DNA of 52,756 nt, taken from contig JAIOYP010000027.1 in NCBI GenBank assembly GCA_021741155.1, forward strand, positions 1 to 52,756, given 5' to 3'. This DNA comes from Flavobacteriales bacterium (GTDB lineage: Bacteria > Bacteroidota > Bacteroidia > UBA10329). The notes beneath the pieces are model-generated. The model was given only the letters and a program-made list of their open reading frames with translations. It had not been told where the DNA came from and searched no databases. The position numbers and the translations under genes were made by a program. Of the stretch, positions 34,654 through 43,387 are shown one piece after another; within the stretch, counting starts at the first letter, position 1; the number at the start of each line of letters is the position of its first letter.

Positions 34654-36684
34654 TTATTTCTTAGGCTTCTTAGCAGCCTTCTCCATCTGAGATTTCAAAT
34701 CCGCAAGAGCGTCAAGGTCACCCAGCGTTGTCTTTTCTTGACTTTGCTGAACTTTTTTAACTCCTCTACTTGCAGTGCTTCCAGCAGATTTTTTCTTGTC
34801 ACCTTCCTCTTCTTTAGAAGAAGAATAAGATTCGTCTGAATGTGTCTTAGCATGAGAAACATAGATTCTTCTGCTGTCCTTGTTAAACTCGATTACCTCA
34901 AGATCAACAGCTTCTTCCTGCTTAATCTCAGTGCCATCGGCTTTCACCATATGACGCTTAGGAACGAATCCTTCAACTCCGTAAGGAAGAGCAACAGTTG
35001 CACCTTTATCATTCACTCCAGTAACGGTTCCTTGATGAACACTTCCCATTGTGAATACAGTTTCAAACACATCCCATGGGTTTTCTTCCAATTGTTTGTG
35101 CCCAAGGCTCAATCTGCGGTTTTCAGCATCAATTTCCAATACTTGAACTTCGATGTCAGCATCTAGGCTGGTGAATTCAGATGGATGCTTGATTTTCTTG
35201 TTCCAAGAAAGGTCAGAAATGTGAACCAATCCATCAACACCTTCTTCCAACTCTACGAAAATCCCGAAGTTAGTGAAGCTGCGAACCTTAGCCGTGTGCT
35301 GAGATCGAACTGGATATTTGGTTGCGATATCTGCCCATGGATCTGGCATCAATTGCTTGATACCTAAAGACATTTTTCTGTCTTCTTTATCCATTGTAAG
35401 AACAACACATTCTACTTCGTCTCCTACGTTCAAGAAATCTTGAGCGCTTCTCAAGTGCTGTGACCAGCTCATTTCAGAAACGTGAAGAAGTCCTTCCACT
35501 CCTGGAGCAACCTCTACAAACGCACCGTAATCAGCAACAACAACAACTTTTCCTTTCACTTTGTCTCCGATGTTCACTTCAGACTCAAGAGCATCCCATG
35601 GGTGAGCGCTAAGCTGCTTCAGACCAAGTGCAATTCGTTTCTTTTCGTCATCGAAATCAAGGATAACCACGTTGATTTTCTGATCCAATTCAACGATTTC
35701 TTCTGGGTGGTTGATACGTCCCCAAGAAAGATCAGTGATGTGGATAAGTCCGTCAACACCTCCAAGATCGATGAATACACCGTATGAGGTGATGTTTTTA
35801 ACAGTTCCTTCAAGAATCTGTCCTTTCTCCAACTTACCGATAATCTCTTTCTTCTGTGATTCAAGTTCAGCTTGAATAAGAGCCTTGTGAGAAACAACAA
35901 CGTTTTTGTACTCGTTATTGATTTTAACCACTTTGAACTCCATGGTCTTACCAACATACACATCGTAGTCACGGATAGGCTTCACATCAATTTGAGAACC
36001 TGGAAGGAATGCCTCAATTCCGAAAACATCGGCAATAAGACCACCTTTAGTTCTGCATTTGATTTGTCCACGGATAATTTCATCATTCTCAAGAGCAAGA
36101 TTAACTCGTTCCCAAGAACGAAGTGCTCTAGCCTTTCTGTGAGAAAGAACCAATTGTCCGCCTTTGTCCTCAACTTTCTCGATGTAAACCTCAATTAGGT
36201 TTCCAACTTCGTAATCAGGATTATATCGCGTTTCGCTTAGAGGAACGATACCTTCAGACTTTCCACCGATTGTAACGATGAAATCCTTTTTGGTTTTCTC
36301 GATGATTGTACCATCAAGTACATCATTTGAATTGAAAGACATGATGGTAGCATCATACATTGCCTCCAACGCAACTCTTTCCTTCTCAGCGTAAACTTCT
36401 TGTCTTTTACCAATAGCGCTCCAATCAAAATCAGCTGGTTGAACAGCTGGCTTGCGTGGTTCGGTACTCTTCACTTTCACTTCAGCCACTTCTTCAGTCG
36501 CCTCTGCTACTTCCACTTTCTCAGCTTTAGGAGCTGCTTTTTCTGCAACAGGAGCAGCTGCAACCTCTTCGGTTACTTCTTCTGATGGAGTTACTTTGAT
36601 TCGTGGTTTTTTAACCTTTGGCGCGTCACCCGCTGCCTTTGCAGTAGCCTTTTTGACTGAATCTGCTTTTTTATCTTCTGCCAT
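34654..36684 (-). CDS. rpsA: 30S ribosomal protein S1
   Basis: 676 aa from ATG 36684 (MAEDKKADSVKKA); the frame is open further upstream to 36900 but that part is unlike S1 and lies beyond the predicted promoter. The protein brings mRNA to the 30S subunit. After a charged, Ala/Glu/Lys-rich N-terminal extension of about 90 residues come six S1 repeats, recognised by their endings (GIVPLSETRYN, AFLPGSQIDV, GLIHITDLSW, GLLHVSEMSW, GLVHISDLSW, GFVPKRHMV). A Ser/Lys-rich tail follows. The extension and tail make it longer than E. coli S1, as is usual in Bacteroidota. Confidence 0.95.
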   Translation of the reverse strand: MAEDKKADSVKKATAKAAGDAPKVKKPRIKVTPSEEVTEEVAAAPVAEKAAPKAEKVEVAEATEEVAEVKVKSTEPRKPAVQPADFDWSAIGKRQEVYAEKERVALEAMYDATIMSFNSNDVLDGTIIEKTKKDFIVTIGGKSEGIVPLSETRYNPDYEVGNLIEVYIEKVEDKGGQLVLSHRKARALRSWERVNLALENDEIIRGQIKCRTKGGLIADVFGIEAFLPGSQIDVKPIRDYDVYVGKTMEFKVVKINNEYKNVVVSHKALIQAELESQKKEIIGKLEKGQILEGTVKNITSYGVFIDLGGVDGLIHITDLSWGRINHPEEIVELDQKINVVILDFDDEKKRIALGLKQLSAHPWDALESEVNIGDKVKGKVVVVADYGAFVEVAPGVEGLLHVSEMSWSQHLRSAQDFLNVGDEVECVVLTMDKEDRKMSLGIKQLMPDPWADIATKYPVRSQHTAKVRSFTNFGIFVELEEGVDGLVHISDLSWNKKIKHPSEFTSLDADIEVQVLEIDAENRRLSLGHKQLEENPWDVFETVFTMGSVHQGTVTGVNDKGATVALPYGVEGFVPKRHMVKADGTEIKQEEAVDLEVIEFNKDSRRIYVSHAKTHSDESYSSSKEEEGDKKKSAGSTASRGVKKVQQSQEKTTLGDLDALADLKSQMEKAAKKPKK

Positions 36685-36787
36685 GTGGTCAGATTTGTAT
36701 CTCAGCGTCCCGTTACTACTGAGAGATTGTTTTGTTTGTATAACTCTTGTGCGGAAAGAGCCTCCCAATTTTGGGATCGCAAAAGTA
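36685..36787 (-). promoter_or_regulatory. rpsA promoter and structured leader
   Basis: An exact -7 box, TACTTTTG, lies at 36780-36787 (minus strand), which predicts a leader of about 90 bases. Three possible hairpins fall within it: TCCCAA/TTGGGA at 36763-36776 right at the predicted start of the RNA, CTCTT/AAGAG at 36744-36760, and TCTCAG/CTGAGA at 36700-36724. S1 represses its own synthesis through leader structure in other bacteria; the same here is inference. Confidence 0.5.
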
Positions 36788-36895
36788 CATATTAAGTTGG
36801 AAGAAAAAAAGATAAAAGAAAAAAAGGAGCAGTGCAAACGCATCTCATTTTTGAATACGCATGCCATTTGCTCATACGCAATAGAACATGAAATG

Positions 36896-36993
36896 GCCAC
36901 AGAAACCCTGAAGGCACAGAAGTTTCACAGAAAACAATCCTTTTTTTTTGGAAAATCTGTGTTTCTCCCGAACAATCGGGACAAGTTGTGGCT
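36896..36993. repeat. Dispersed element, copy 2
   Basis: Related to 1581-1663: CACAGAAAA..AATCCTTT, then AAATCTGTG, then TTTCTCCCGA-ACAA-TCGGGACAAGTTGTGGCTA. The small stem CCCGA/TCGGG (36967-36971 with 36976-36980) corresponds to CCTGA/TCAGG in copy 1. The first part, GGCCACAGAAACCCTGAAGGCACAG, contains internal near-repeats of CACAGAA. Confidence 0.6.
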
Positions 36994-37053
36994 AATAAAT
37001 GTCTTTTTCCTTTTAGATATTAAGATGCGTTTGCCCTGGAAAAAGGAGAAAAT

Positions 37054-37077
37054 GTGGCTCATCGTGAGCCACGTTTT
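37054..37077 (+). terminator. Hairpin with T run upstream of ispH
   Basis: GTGGCTCA (37054-37061) pairs with TGAGCCAC (37065-37072) around a 3-base loop, followed by GTTTTT. It has the form of a terminator for + strand transcription, yet no + strand gene precedes it within reach. It may end a small RNA that covers the dispersed element. Confidence 0.55.
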
Positions 37078-37123
37078 TCATTTTTACCTTTTCTCTTTAT
37101 TCAATCATTGCCTAATGCATGAG

Positions 37124-37131
37124 TACCTTTG
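37124..37131 (+). promoter_or_regulatory. -7 element of the ispH promoter
   Basis: TACCTTTG, exact TAnnTTTG, ends 6 bases before the ATG at 37138, so the mRNA should be leaderless or nearly so. This supports 37138 over the in-frame TTG at 37129, which overlaps the promoter box. Confidence 0.65.
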
Positions 37132-37137
37132 CAGCCG

Positions 37138-38364
37138 ATGAAAAAGTTCGACATTCCAGCGTTTTACCGCAGTCCGATTATTGGGCCTATTAAAGAAGCA
37201 CGAAAGAATAAGGATTCGCGTAAGCAAGACTTCACGCCTACGCTCCTCGATTTCGGACCTGTTCAGTTTTACATCGCACGTCATTTCGGCTTCTGCTATG
37301 GCGTAGAAAATGCTATCGAAATCTCTTATCGGGCGTTAAACGAAAACCCAGGCAAACGGATTTTCCTTTTGAGTCAGATGATTCATAACCCAGCGGTGAA
37401 TGATGATTTACAAGGTCATGGCATCCAATTCATCATGGATACCAGCGGAAATCAATCCATTCCTTGGGATGAGATTACTTCTGATGATATTGTGATTACG
37501 CCAGCTTTTGGGACTACGGTTGAAATTGAAAATCAGCTTAAAGAAAAAGGCATTCAACCTGAACTATATAATACGACTTGCCCGTTTGTAGAGAAAGTTT
37601 GGAAACGTTCGTCCAAGTTGGGCGAAGATGATTTCACCGTAATCATTCACGGGAAACAGCAACATGAGGAAACGCGCGCTACGTTTTCTCATAGCTATCA
37701 GAATGCCGCTTCGCTCGTTATTAAAGACCTGAACGAAGCCCATATTTTAGGAGATATCATCATGGGCAAACGTCCGATGGATGAATTTGAAACGCTTTTC
37801 CGTGAACGTGCTTCTGCTGGATTTGACCCCTCCATTCATTTTGATAGAATTGGTGTGGTAAACCAAACGACCATGCTGGCTACAGAAACACAGGCTATTG
37901 CTGATCACCTCAAGAATGTAATGGTTGAGAAATTCGGTGAGGCCGAATCAAAGCAACATTTTGCGGATACACGCGACACGCTTTGCTATGCCACCAACGA
38001 AAATCAATCCGCAACCTACGGATTGATGGATACTGATGCGGATTTAGCTATTGTAGTTGGCGGCTACAACAGCTCCAACACTTCTCATATTGTAGAATTG
38101 CTGGAAGAGAAATTCCCTACTTTTTTCATCAGTTCCGAGAAAGAAATAAAAGACGATGGAGGCGTGGAACACTTCAATTATCACCAAAGCAAGTTAGAAA
38201 TCACGAACGATTTTCTCCCGAAATGGAATCGACCAGTAAAAATTGCATTAACGAGTGGTGCTTCCTGTCCTGATGCTGTGGTTGACCGCGTGCTTCAAAA
38301 AGTACTCTCATTCTATAAGGAAACCCGAACAATAGATTCTGTTGTGGAATCATTAGAGTTTTGA
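37138..38364 (+). CDS. ispH: 4-hydroxy-3-methylbut-2-enyl diphosphate reductase (long form)
   Basis: 408 aa. Last step of the MEP isoprenoid pathway, making IPP and DMAPP with a 4Fe-4S cluster. Cluster ligands are C53 (HFGFCYGVENAI), C148 (TTCPFVEKV) and C283 (DTLCYATNENQ), matching the three Cys of E. coli IspH; the acid residue lies in HEETRAT (177-178). It is about 90 residues longer than E. coli IspH, with an N-terminal extension of about 40 residues and inserts, the plant/cyanobacterial-like length also usual in Bacteroidota. Single gene with a short-leader promoter. Confidence 0.95.
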   Translation: MKKFDIPAFYRSPIIGPIKEARKNKDSRKQDFTPTLLDFGPVQFYIARHFGFCYGVENAIEISYRALNENPGKRIFLLSQMIHNPAVNDDLQGHGIQFIMDTSGNQSIPWDEITSDDIVITPAFGTTVEIENQLKEKGIQPELYNTTCPFVEKVWKRSSKLGEDDFTVIIHGKQQHEETRATFSHSYQNAASLVIKDLNEAHILGDIIMGKRPMDEFETLFRERASAGFDPSIHFDRIGVVNQTTMLATETQAIADHLKNVMVEKFGEAESKQHFADTRDTLCYATNENQSATYGLMDTDADLAIVVGGYNSSNTSHIVELLEEKFPTFFISSEKEIKDDGGVEHFNYHQSKLEITNDFLPKWNRPVKIALTSGASCPDAVVDRVLQKVLSFYKETRTIDSVVESLEF

Positions 38365-38573
38365 CGACATCGTTTTTCTTTCAACATTCTGATTACTGTT
38401 ACCTGCATCATCACTGATTAGTTTTTGACTTCATTGAATTTTTACACTCAAAAACTGGCAACCCAAGCTTTCAACAACATTTTTTGCAATCAGTTAGTAA
38501 CCTAATCCGACATCTTACGGTATAATGCTGCAAATCGGCTCTTGGAACGAGTAGAAATCAATTGCATTAGCCT

Positions 38574-39179
38574 ATGACCCATAACGCAATTATCGATAGC
38601 GTAATGACAGATGAAAAAGATATGGCAATGAACATTTACGACCTATATCACAGGATGGAGTCGAATAAAGTAGTTCTGTCGTTTAAAGGGGATGTAACAT
38701 CAGAACTGATGTCGTCAATCCTTCAAATCATTGAGCAGCGCATGGATAGCATGAATGAAGCTCCAAAGCTTCGGAAAAAGGTTTACAATGTACTTGTTGA
38801 GTGCTTGCAAAATCTTTATCACCACATAGACGAAGTTCCAGTTGGCAGCGGAAAAACAGGATTCGACAGATCCGCCATTTTCATGGTAAGCCTAAGCAAC
38901 AATGGTTATTCCATTACTACTGGAAATTACATTCTAACTAGTCGTAAAAACTCTTTTAGAGACCGATTAGACCGGATTAATTCGCTTGACCCGAATGATT
39001 TGAAAGAACTATATAAGGAAGTTCTTAGTAGTGATAGCCGTTCCAACAAAGGCGGTGGCGGACTTGGCATGATTGACATTGCCCGCAAAACAGGAAAGAA
39101 ATTGAATTATGATTTTGCACCTTTGAACGAGGAATATTCGTTCTTTAGCTTAAACATTAACGTAGAAGACAATAATTAA
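38574..39179 (+). CDS. SiaB-family protein kinase
   Basis: 201 aa. Histidine-kinase-like ATPase fold used as a protein kinase on SiaC: the N box lies in VLVECLQNLYHH (E76, N80) and the G box is GGGGLGMIDIARKTG (160-174). The N-terminal helix region (EKDMAMNIYDLYHRMESNKVVLSFKGDVTSELMSSIL) matches the DUF6272/SiaB family. In Pseudomonas the SiaABCD set controls biofilm formation through a diguanylate cyclase. It is followed 18 bases later by the SiaC-like gene. No SiaA phosphatase or SiaD cyclase is in this window. Confidence 0.88.
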   Translation: MTHNAIIDSVMTDEKDMAMNIYDLYHRMESNKVVLSFKGDVTSELMSSILQIIEQRMDSMNEAPKLRKKVYNVLVECLQNLYHHIDEVPVGSGKTGFDRSAIFMVSLSNNGYSITTGNYILTSRKNSFRDRLDRINSLDPNDLKELYKEVLSSDSRSNKGGGGLGMIDIARKTGKKLNYDFAPLNEEYSFFSLNINVEDNN

Positions 39180-39197
39180 CCAGAAAACACCAGCAAT

Positions 39198-39578
39198 ATG
39201 GACTCGATTTTTATAGAAGGAACACCTAAAACACCGAATATCAACTTTGACAACGGCAAAGGTGCGTTGCTGCTGAAAGGACGCTCTATACCAGAAAACT
39301 CAATTGAGTTTTACAAACCTCTGGTAGATTGGTTGGAAGCTTATTCGAACGCCCCACAACCGAAAACGGTTTGTGATATTCAGTTGGAATATTTCAATAC
39401 GAGCTCGTCAAAATGCCTACTTGATCTCTTCAAGAAAATGGAGAATATGAGTAAGAACGGGAATGAAATTATCATCAACTGGTACTACGAGGAAGATGAT
39501 GAGGACATGCTTGAGGCTGGCGAAGACTACCAAAGCATCATTAATGTTCCTTTTAAAATGATTGAAATGCAGGACTAA
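39198..39578 (+). CDS. SiaC-family regulatory phosphoprotein (DUF1987)
   Basis: 126 aa. MDSIFIEGTPKTPNINFDNGKGALLLKGRSIPENSIEFYKPLVDWL is the DUF1987 start, and LEYFNTSSSKCLLDLFKKM holds Thr68, at the number of the phosphorylated Thr described for SiaC. It is the expected substrate of the SiaB-like kinase before it, and in its unphosphorylated state binds an effector. The effector in this organism is unknown. The gene pair ends at a terminator (39608-39646). Confidence 0.9.
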   Translation: MDSIFIEGTPKTPNINFDNGKGALLLKGRSIPENSIEFYKPLVDWLEAYSNAPQPKTVCDIQLEYFNTSSSKCLLDLFKKMENMSKNGNEIIINWYYEEDDEDMLEAGEDYQSIINVPFKMIEMQD

Positions 39579-39607
39579 GCTTTACCAAGCTTTCCATATA
39601 AAATAAG

Positions 39608-39646
39608 AACCTCTTGTTGCACGTGCAGCGAGAGGTTTTTCTTTTT
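39608..39646 (+). terminator. Terminator after the SiaB/SiaC pair
   Basis: 12-bp stem (39608-39619 with 39626-39637, two G-T pairs), hexanucleotide loop CACGTG, followed by TTTCTTTTT. It reaches the stop codon of the convergent LysE gene and may serve as terminator for the + strand only. Confidence 0.88.
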
Positions 39647-40250
39647 AAACCAATGCGAACCAAAGCAATCGAATGCCAAAACCAATCATCACTACGCCAA
39701 TGACCTGATAGGCTTTGCGCAGAAAATTTGGTTGAATCAGTTTCTTGATTCTATGCGCGAAAACAACCTTGGCGCTATCCGTTAAGAAAATTCCGAGCAG
39801 CGCTGCTCCAAGGAAAATCCACAATTCTTGACCTGAACCGTGGTTAGTCTGAGCCAAGCCGATAATGCTTATCCAAACGAGAAACACGAACGGATTCACA
39901 AAATTGACCAGAAAACCTTTGGCGAAGAAAGCCGTGTAATGACCCGCTTTCAACTTTAAATCTGCATCCACGTTCACATTTGGTTTTAGGATGTATTTGA
40001 GACCGAGAAGAAATAGAATAAAACTTCCTCCCAATGCCAACCAAGACTGATTTTCTGGGTTTTTGAAGAATGGAATGGCACCAAATGAGCAAAGACCAAC
40101 ACAAACAACATCGCTGGTGAAGATGCCCAACGCAACCATCATCCCAGCCCAGAAACCATAATTGAGAGCACTTTTGAGAAGTGTAAAAAAGACAGGGCCG
40201 ATGAAGATAATCATTCCAAGTCCGACCAGAAAGCCCTCCGCAAATGCCAT
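39645..40250 (-). CDS. LysE-family exporter
   Basis: 201 aa, about six membrane helices. The start AFAEGFLVGLGMIIFIGPVFFTLLKSALNYGFWAGMMVALGIFTSDVV is the LysE/RhtB signature (GPVFF corresponds to GPxxL). Probably exports an amino acid or a small amine; substrate cannot be predicted. It starts 9 bases after the 40260-41522 gene on the same strand, so the two are likely co-transcribed. Confidence 0.9.
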   Translation of the reverse strand: MAFAEGFLVGLGMIIFIGPVFFTLLKSALNYGFWAGMMVALGIFTSDVVCVGLCSFGAIPFFKNPENQSWLALGGSFILFLLGLKYILKPNVNVDADLKLKAGHYTAFFAKGFLVNFVNPFVFLVWISIIGLAQTNHGSGQELWIFLGAALLGIFLTDSAKVVFAHRIKKLIQPNFLRKAYQVIGVVMIGFGIRLLWFALV

Positions 40251-40259
40251 GCGGCTAAT

Positions 40260-41522
40260 TTAATCGTTTGGCGCGTCCTTAAATGGTCGTCTTTGTGTCC
40301 ATTCTTTGGGCCTGATGTTCTGAATAAAGCGCTTGAGAATGGAATTGGTGATGCCGTTGAGGTGCTTAACCATCAATTGATATTCTTGCGGTTCTGCACC
40401 CACGGTACTTTTTATTTCCATAGCCGTTCGGGCAAGATCAATGCTCTTGGCACCATCCTTTATAGAATCGTTTAGCAGGCAATAAAGAATGTTCTGGTAG
40501 AGCGCGCAATCGCGGTTGTAGTCGTAATTGAGCCCCACGAAACTAGCGTAGTTGTGCTCCATTCCTTTGATGTAAGAGTAGAACCCAATCAATTCATCTC
40601 CATCAAAATAACCTTTGATAATGAACCGGTCTTCGAGCGCAGCCTTCAAATCAACGAAGTATCTCGGATGGATACTTACCATGTGAAAATCAGCACCAGC
40701 CTCTACATTCTTGAATAGTTTCATGATGGCATCATTCCGCTCTTGAATATCGGTGGCGTTCAACTCTCGAAGCGTAAGATGCTCTCCTTGTGTGCATGCT
40801 TTCTTGGCACGAACGCGATACTTTGAACTGTAATCGTTCATCGCATCGTCAAAACTCTTCCATTCTGGACGAATGGCAGAAACCATATTGGGCTGAACGG
40901 TGAACGAAGCAAAATCTGAATCCAATACTTTGATTTGCTCATCAAGATTCTTCTTGATATCCTTAATGAGAACGCATCTGATTTTCTTTCCTGAACGGTT
41001 AGAATCAACCACTTTTCTCCAAGCTGTGTCCACAATGATGGCTTGTTGTTCCAGAGAAAGTGAAGCCGTGAAGAATGCCCCGTGCTCGCCTGATTGCAAC
41101 AGGTTTCCCTGAATAAGCAATCGCGCTTTCACGCTTTCCAAACTGGCGGCAATTACGCCTTTTGCTTTGGTAAAGAACGACTGTGTGTCGCCCACCTTTT
41201 CGGTGTCCACGTTCTTATCCAAGTTGGAAATGTGAACGTCTGTTTCTTGATAATAGAGAATGGCTACTGGCTCTTCGTTACGATAAGCCATGATGTAATG
41301 GAAGCACATTCCCTTGTACGGATGTTGTTCCAATGCTGCCAAATAAGGCGCGGAAAGCAGGTAGTTTCCGCTTTCGTGGACAAGTTTGTTCCAGTGAGCA
41401 GATGGCAAATCGAAAGCCGAAATGAAATGCGCTAAGGAAATACCGCTGTCGTTGCTTGGGTCTTCGCATTGCTTGCGCAATCCGCCAATCTTGTCGCGTA
41501 TGAAGTCGAGTGAAATAGCCAT
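40260..41522 (-). CDS. Acyltransferase-like protein (double GNAT/FemAB-like)
   Basis: 420 aa, soluble. The C-terminal half looks like a GNAT/FemAB-type fold: RVRAKKACTQGEHLTLREL, ADFHMVSIHPRYFVDLKAALEDRFIIKGYFDGDELIGFYSYIKG, and HNYASFVGLNYDYNRDCALYQNILYCLLNDSIKDGAKSIDLARTAMEIKSTVGAEP, where the helix after the strand and the G-A near the end are typical. The N-terminal half is probably a degenerate copy of the same fold. The substrate is unknown; amino acid or lipid N-acylation is plausible. Operon with the LysE exporter. Confidence 0.65.
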   Translation of the reverse strand: MAISLDFIRDKIGGLRKQCEDPSNDSGISLAHFISAFDLPSAHWNKLVHESGNYLLSAPYLAALEQHPYKGMCFHYIMAYRNEEPVAILYYQETDVHISNLDKNVDTEKVGDTQSFFTKAKGVIAASLESVKARLLIQGNLLQSGEHGAFFTASLSLEQQAIIVDTAWRKVVDSNRSGKKIRCVLIKDIKKNLDEQIKVLDSDFASFTVQPNMVSAIRPEWKSFDDAMNDYSSKYRVRAKKACTQGEHLTLRELNATDIQERNDAIMKLFKNVEAGADFHMVSIHPRYFVDLKAALEDRFIIKGYFDGDELIGFYSYIKGMEHNYASFVGLNYDYNRDCALYQNILYCLLNDSIKDGAKSIDLARTAMEIKSTVGAEPQEYQLMVKHLNGITNSILKRFIQNIRPKEWTQRRPFKDAPND

Positions 41523-41652
41523 TCTAGCGACTAGTGATTAGCGACCAGTGACCAGTCGATGAGGATTGCAAACTCACAGCACACAACATTTTTCCTTTTT
41601 CGTTTTCACTTCCTACTTCCAAACTATTCGCTTTTCGCTATTCGCTGGTCAC
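41523..41652. repeat. Low-complexity phrase block (GCGACCAGTGACCAG / CTATTCGCTTTTCGC)
   Basis: The stretch contains tandem near-repeats (GCGACTAGTGATTA, GCGACCAGTGACCAG) and, about 90 bases on, inverted versions (CTATTCGCTTTTCGCTATTCGC, then CTGGTCAC at 41645-41652 complementary to 41548-41555). It includes the last codons of the DUF885 gene. Similar short phrases are known between genes of many Bacteroidota. Function unknown. Confidence 0.55.
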
Positions 41653-43387
41653 TTGACTCAAGCATCAACTCCCGAACGTATTTGACAGGAGCAGAACCGA
41701 AAGAAAGGAATTCTTCATGAAATGCTTTGAGGTTAAAGCCTTCACCTTTCTGTGCTTTAAGCTCATCGCGCAGCTGCATGATTTCATAAAATCCCGTGAA
41801 ATAGCTACACAACTGAACCTGACTAAGCGTTGCTCTTCTCCATTTGCCTTTGGCCTCTGCTTCTTGCTGAAACGCCTGATTAACCATCAGATCTAGCGCC
41901 TGTTGTTCGGTCATTCCGTTTACGTGAATCGAATAGTCCAAGATGGTGTTACAGACAGTGCGCAAATTCCATTTAAAGTACATCAACCACATTTCTTGCG
42001 AATTGTTCCCGTAGCCTTCTTCCAGCATCATTCGTTCGGTATACACCGCCCAACCTTCAATCATGGCGCCATTGCCAAAGATGCTTTTCACCAAACTTGG
42101 TGCTTGATTGGCATAGACTAACTGCGCGTAATGCCCCGGAATGGCCTCGTGGATGTTGAGAATCTGAAGGATGTACTTGTTGTATTCGCGCAAGTAGCTT
42201 TCGGCTTCTGGGTCTGTGTAATTGGCCAAACTTCCCACGTTGTAATAGGTATCTCCATACTTATCGTAAGGCCCAGGTGCGGAGATGGAAGCACCTGCAA
42301 CACCGGCCATGTAGGCTGGTTCTTTACGAACAACCAATGGTTTTTCTGGATCGAGATAAAGAAGGTCTTTGTTCTTAACGAAGGCCGTTAACTCCGGTAT
42401 TTGCGCCTCGATGGTTGACTGAAAGCTATCGCGATGGCAATGCTGCAACGAAAGCAAATCAATCATCTTTCTAACCGCCTTTAAGGTATCCGCAGGCATC
42501 CTTTCCTTCGGAAAATAAGTAGGCCACAACTCCTGTGTGATTCCGAACATCTTGCCGTGCAACTCACTCTTGGCAGCAACGGCCTTTCCAAAGATTTCTT
42601 CGGCAGAATAACTGGAAACAATCTCATGTTTGAACTTCTGCTCAAATAGCTCCTTCCCTATTCTGAAATCGCGTGCGTTCTTATCTAACGTTGGCTTTAT
42701 CTCTTTCTCCAAGAAATCGATGTAATCCTGAATCGCCATTTTGGCGAACTCAATATTGATGAGGATGTTCTCCTTTTCTGAATGGTCCAGCCCTGACGCA
42801 TCCACACTATCAATGAGCGATGCACCAAAAACCTCCAGCGCACCTCCGTTTTGCATAATGGCCAAATCGGTGTGCTGCACGGTTGGGTTCTTGATGTTTG
42901 CCTTGGCTGCCGCGTAGTAGGCATCTAGCTTCTCCATTTTGGACGACATGGCGCGGAGCCTTTCATCCAGCGGAGCGTAGTTTCCGTTAATCATAATGCC
43001 AAACGCTCCGCCTACGTTGTAGCTAGACGGATCCCATTCGTGCCCTTTAAAAACCTCGGCATACCAAATGGTGGACTGCAACTGGTCGCGAATCATCATT
43101 AAATCGGTAAGCTCGGTTTTGGAGAGTTTGCTCTCGTCAAACAACTTGAGCGAATCGAGGTAAGCATTGCAAAAAGCGACCTCCGCCAATCTGTTCTCCT
43201 CCGTTGGAGCAGTGAGCAGCGAATCATACTCATGGAAACCCACGTAAGACGCCCAGCCGGGATTCTGTTTCCAGAATTCGAGGATGAATCGGTCTTCAAA
43301 TGATTTAAAATCGAGGGGCACTTGTTGTTTTTTGTCTCCGCAGGAAATCAAAAGGGCTGTGGCAATTAGGAAAAGGAAATATCTCAT
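41624..43387 (-). CDS. DUF885-family lipoprotein (metallopeptidase-like)
   Basis: 587 aa from ATG 43387 (MRYFLFLIATALLISCGDKK, lipobox Cys16). The open frame continues upstream to 43672, but that part is phrase-like repeat DNA. The diagnostic motif HEAIPGH (413-419) resembles a zinc HExxH site; GYGNNSQEMWLMYFKWNLRTVCNTILDYSIHVNGMTEQQALDLMVN and QAEAKGKWRRA complete the family core. DUF885 proteins are believed to be carboxypeptidase-like. The last ten or so codons (DQRIAKSE) lie inside a repeat phrase, so the native end may have been replaced. Confidence 0.9.
   Translation of the reverse strand: MRYFLFLIATALLISCGDKKQQVPLDFKSFEDRFILEFWKQNPGWASYVGFHEYDSLLTAPTEENRLAEVAFCNAYLDSLKLFDESKLSKTELTDLMMIRDQLQSTIWYAEVFKGHEWDPSSYNVGGAFGIMINGNYAPLDERLRAMSSKMEKLDAYYAAAKANIKNPTVQHTDLAIMQNGGALEVFGASLIDSVDASGLDHSEKENILINIEFAKMAIQDYIDFLEKEIKPTLDKNARDFRIGKELFEQKFKHEIVSSYSAEEIFGKAVAAKSELHGKMFGITQELWPTYFPKERMPADTLKAVRKMIDLLSLQHCHRDSFQSTIEAQIPELTAFVKNKDLLYLDPEKPLVVRKEPAYMAGVAGASISAPGPYDKYGDTYYNVGSLANYTDPEAESYLREYNKYILQILNIHEAIPGHYAQLVYANQAPSLVKSIFGNGAMIEGWAVYTERMMLEEGYGNNSQEMWLMYFKWNLRTVCNTILDYSIHVNGMTEQQALDLMVNQAFQQEAEAKGKWRRATLSQVQLCSYFTGFYEIMQLRDELKAQKGEGFNLKAFHEEFLSFGSAPVKYVRELMLESSDQRIAKSE

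Larger units (their letters stand above)
36788..37137. other. Intergenic stretch between divergent rpsA and ispH promoters
   Basis: No gene of its own. It holds an A-rich tract upstream of the rpsA promoter, the second copy of the dispersed element (36896-36993), a hairpin with a T run on the + strand (37054-37077) and the ispH -7 box (37124-37131). The sequence between is AT-rich and otherwise unremarkable. Confidence 0.6.

Noticed and set aside
36685..36900. Longer reading of rpsA from an ATG at 36900
   Set aside because: The extra 72 residues are Phe/Ser-rich and unlike S1, and the promoter box TACTTTTG at 36780-36787 lies inside that extension. MAEDKK at 36684 is the natural start.
38365..38573. 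Sigma-70-like TATAAT upstream of the SiaB gene
   Set aside because: Bacteroidota do not use that box; no TAnnTTTG with a proper -33 was found here, so no promoter is called.
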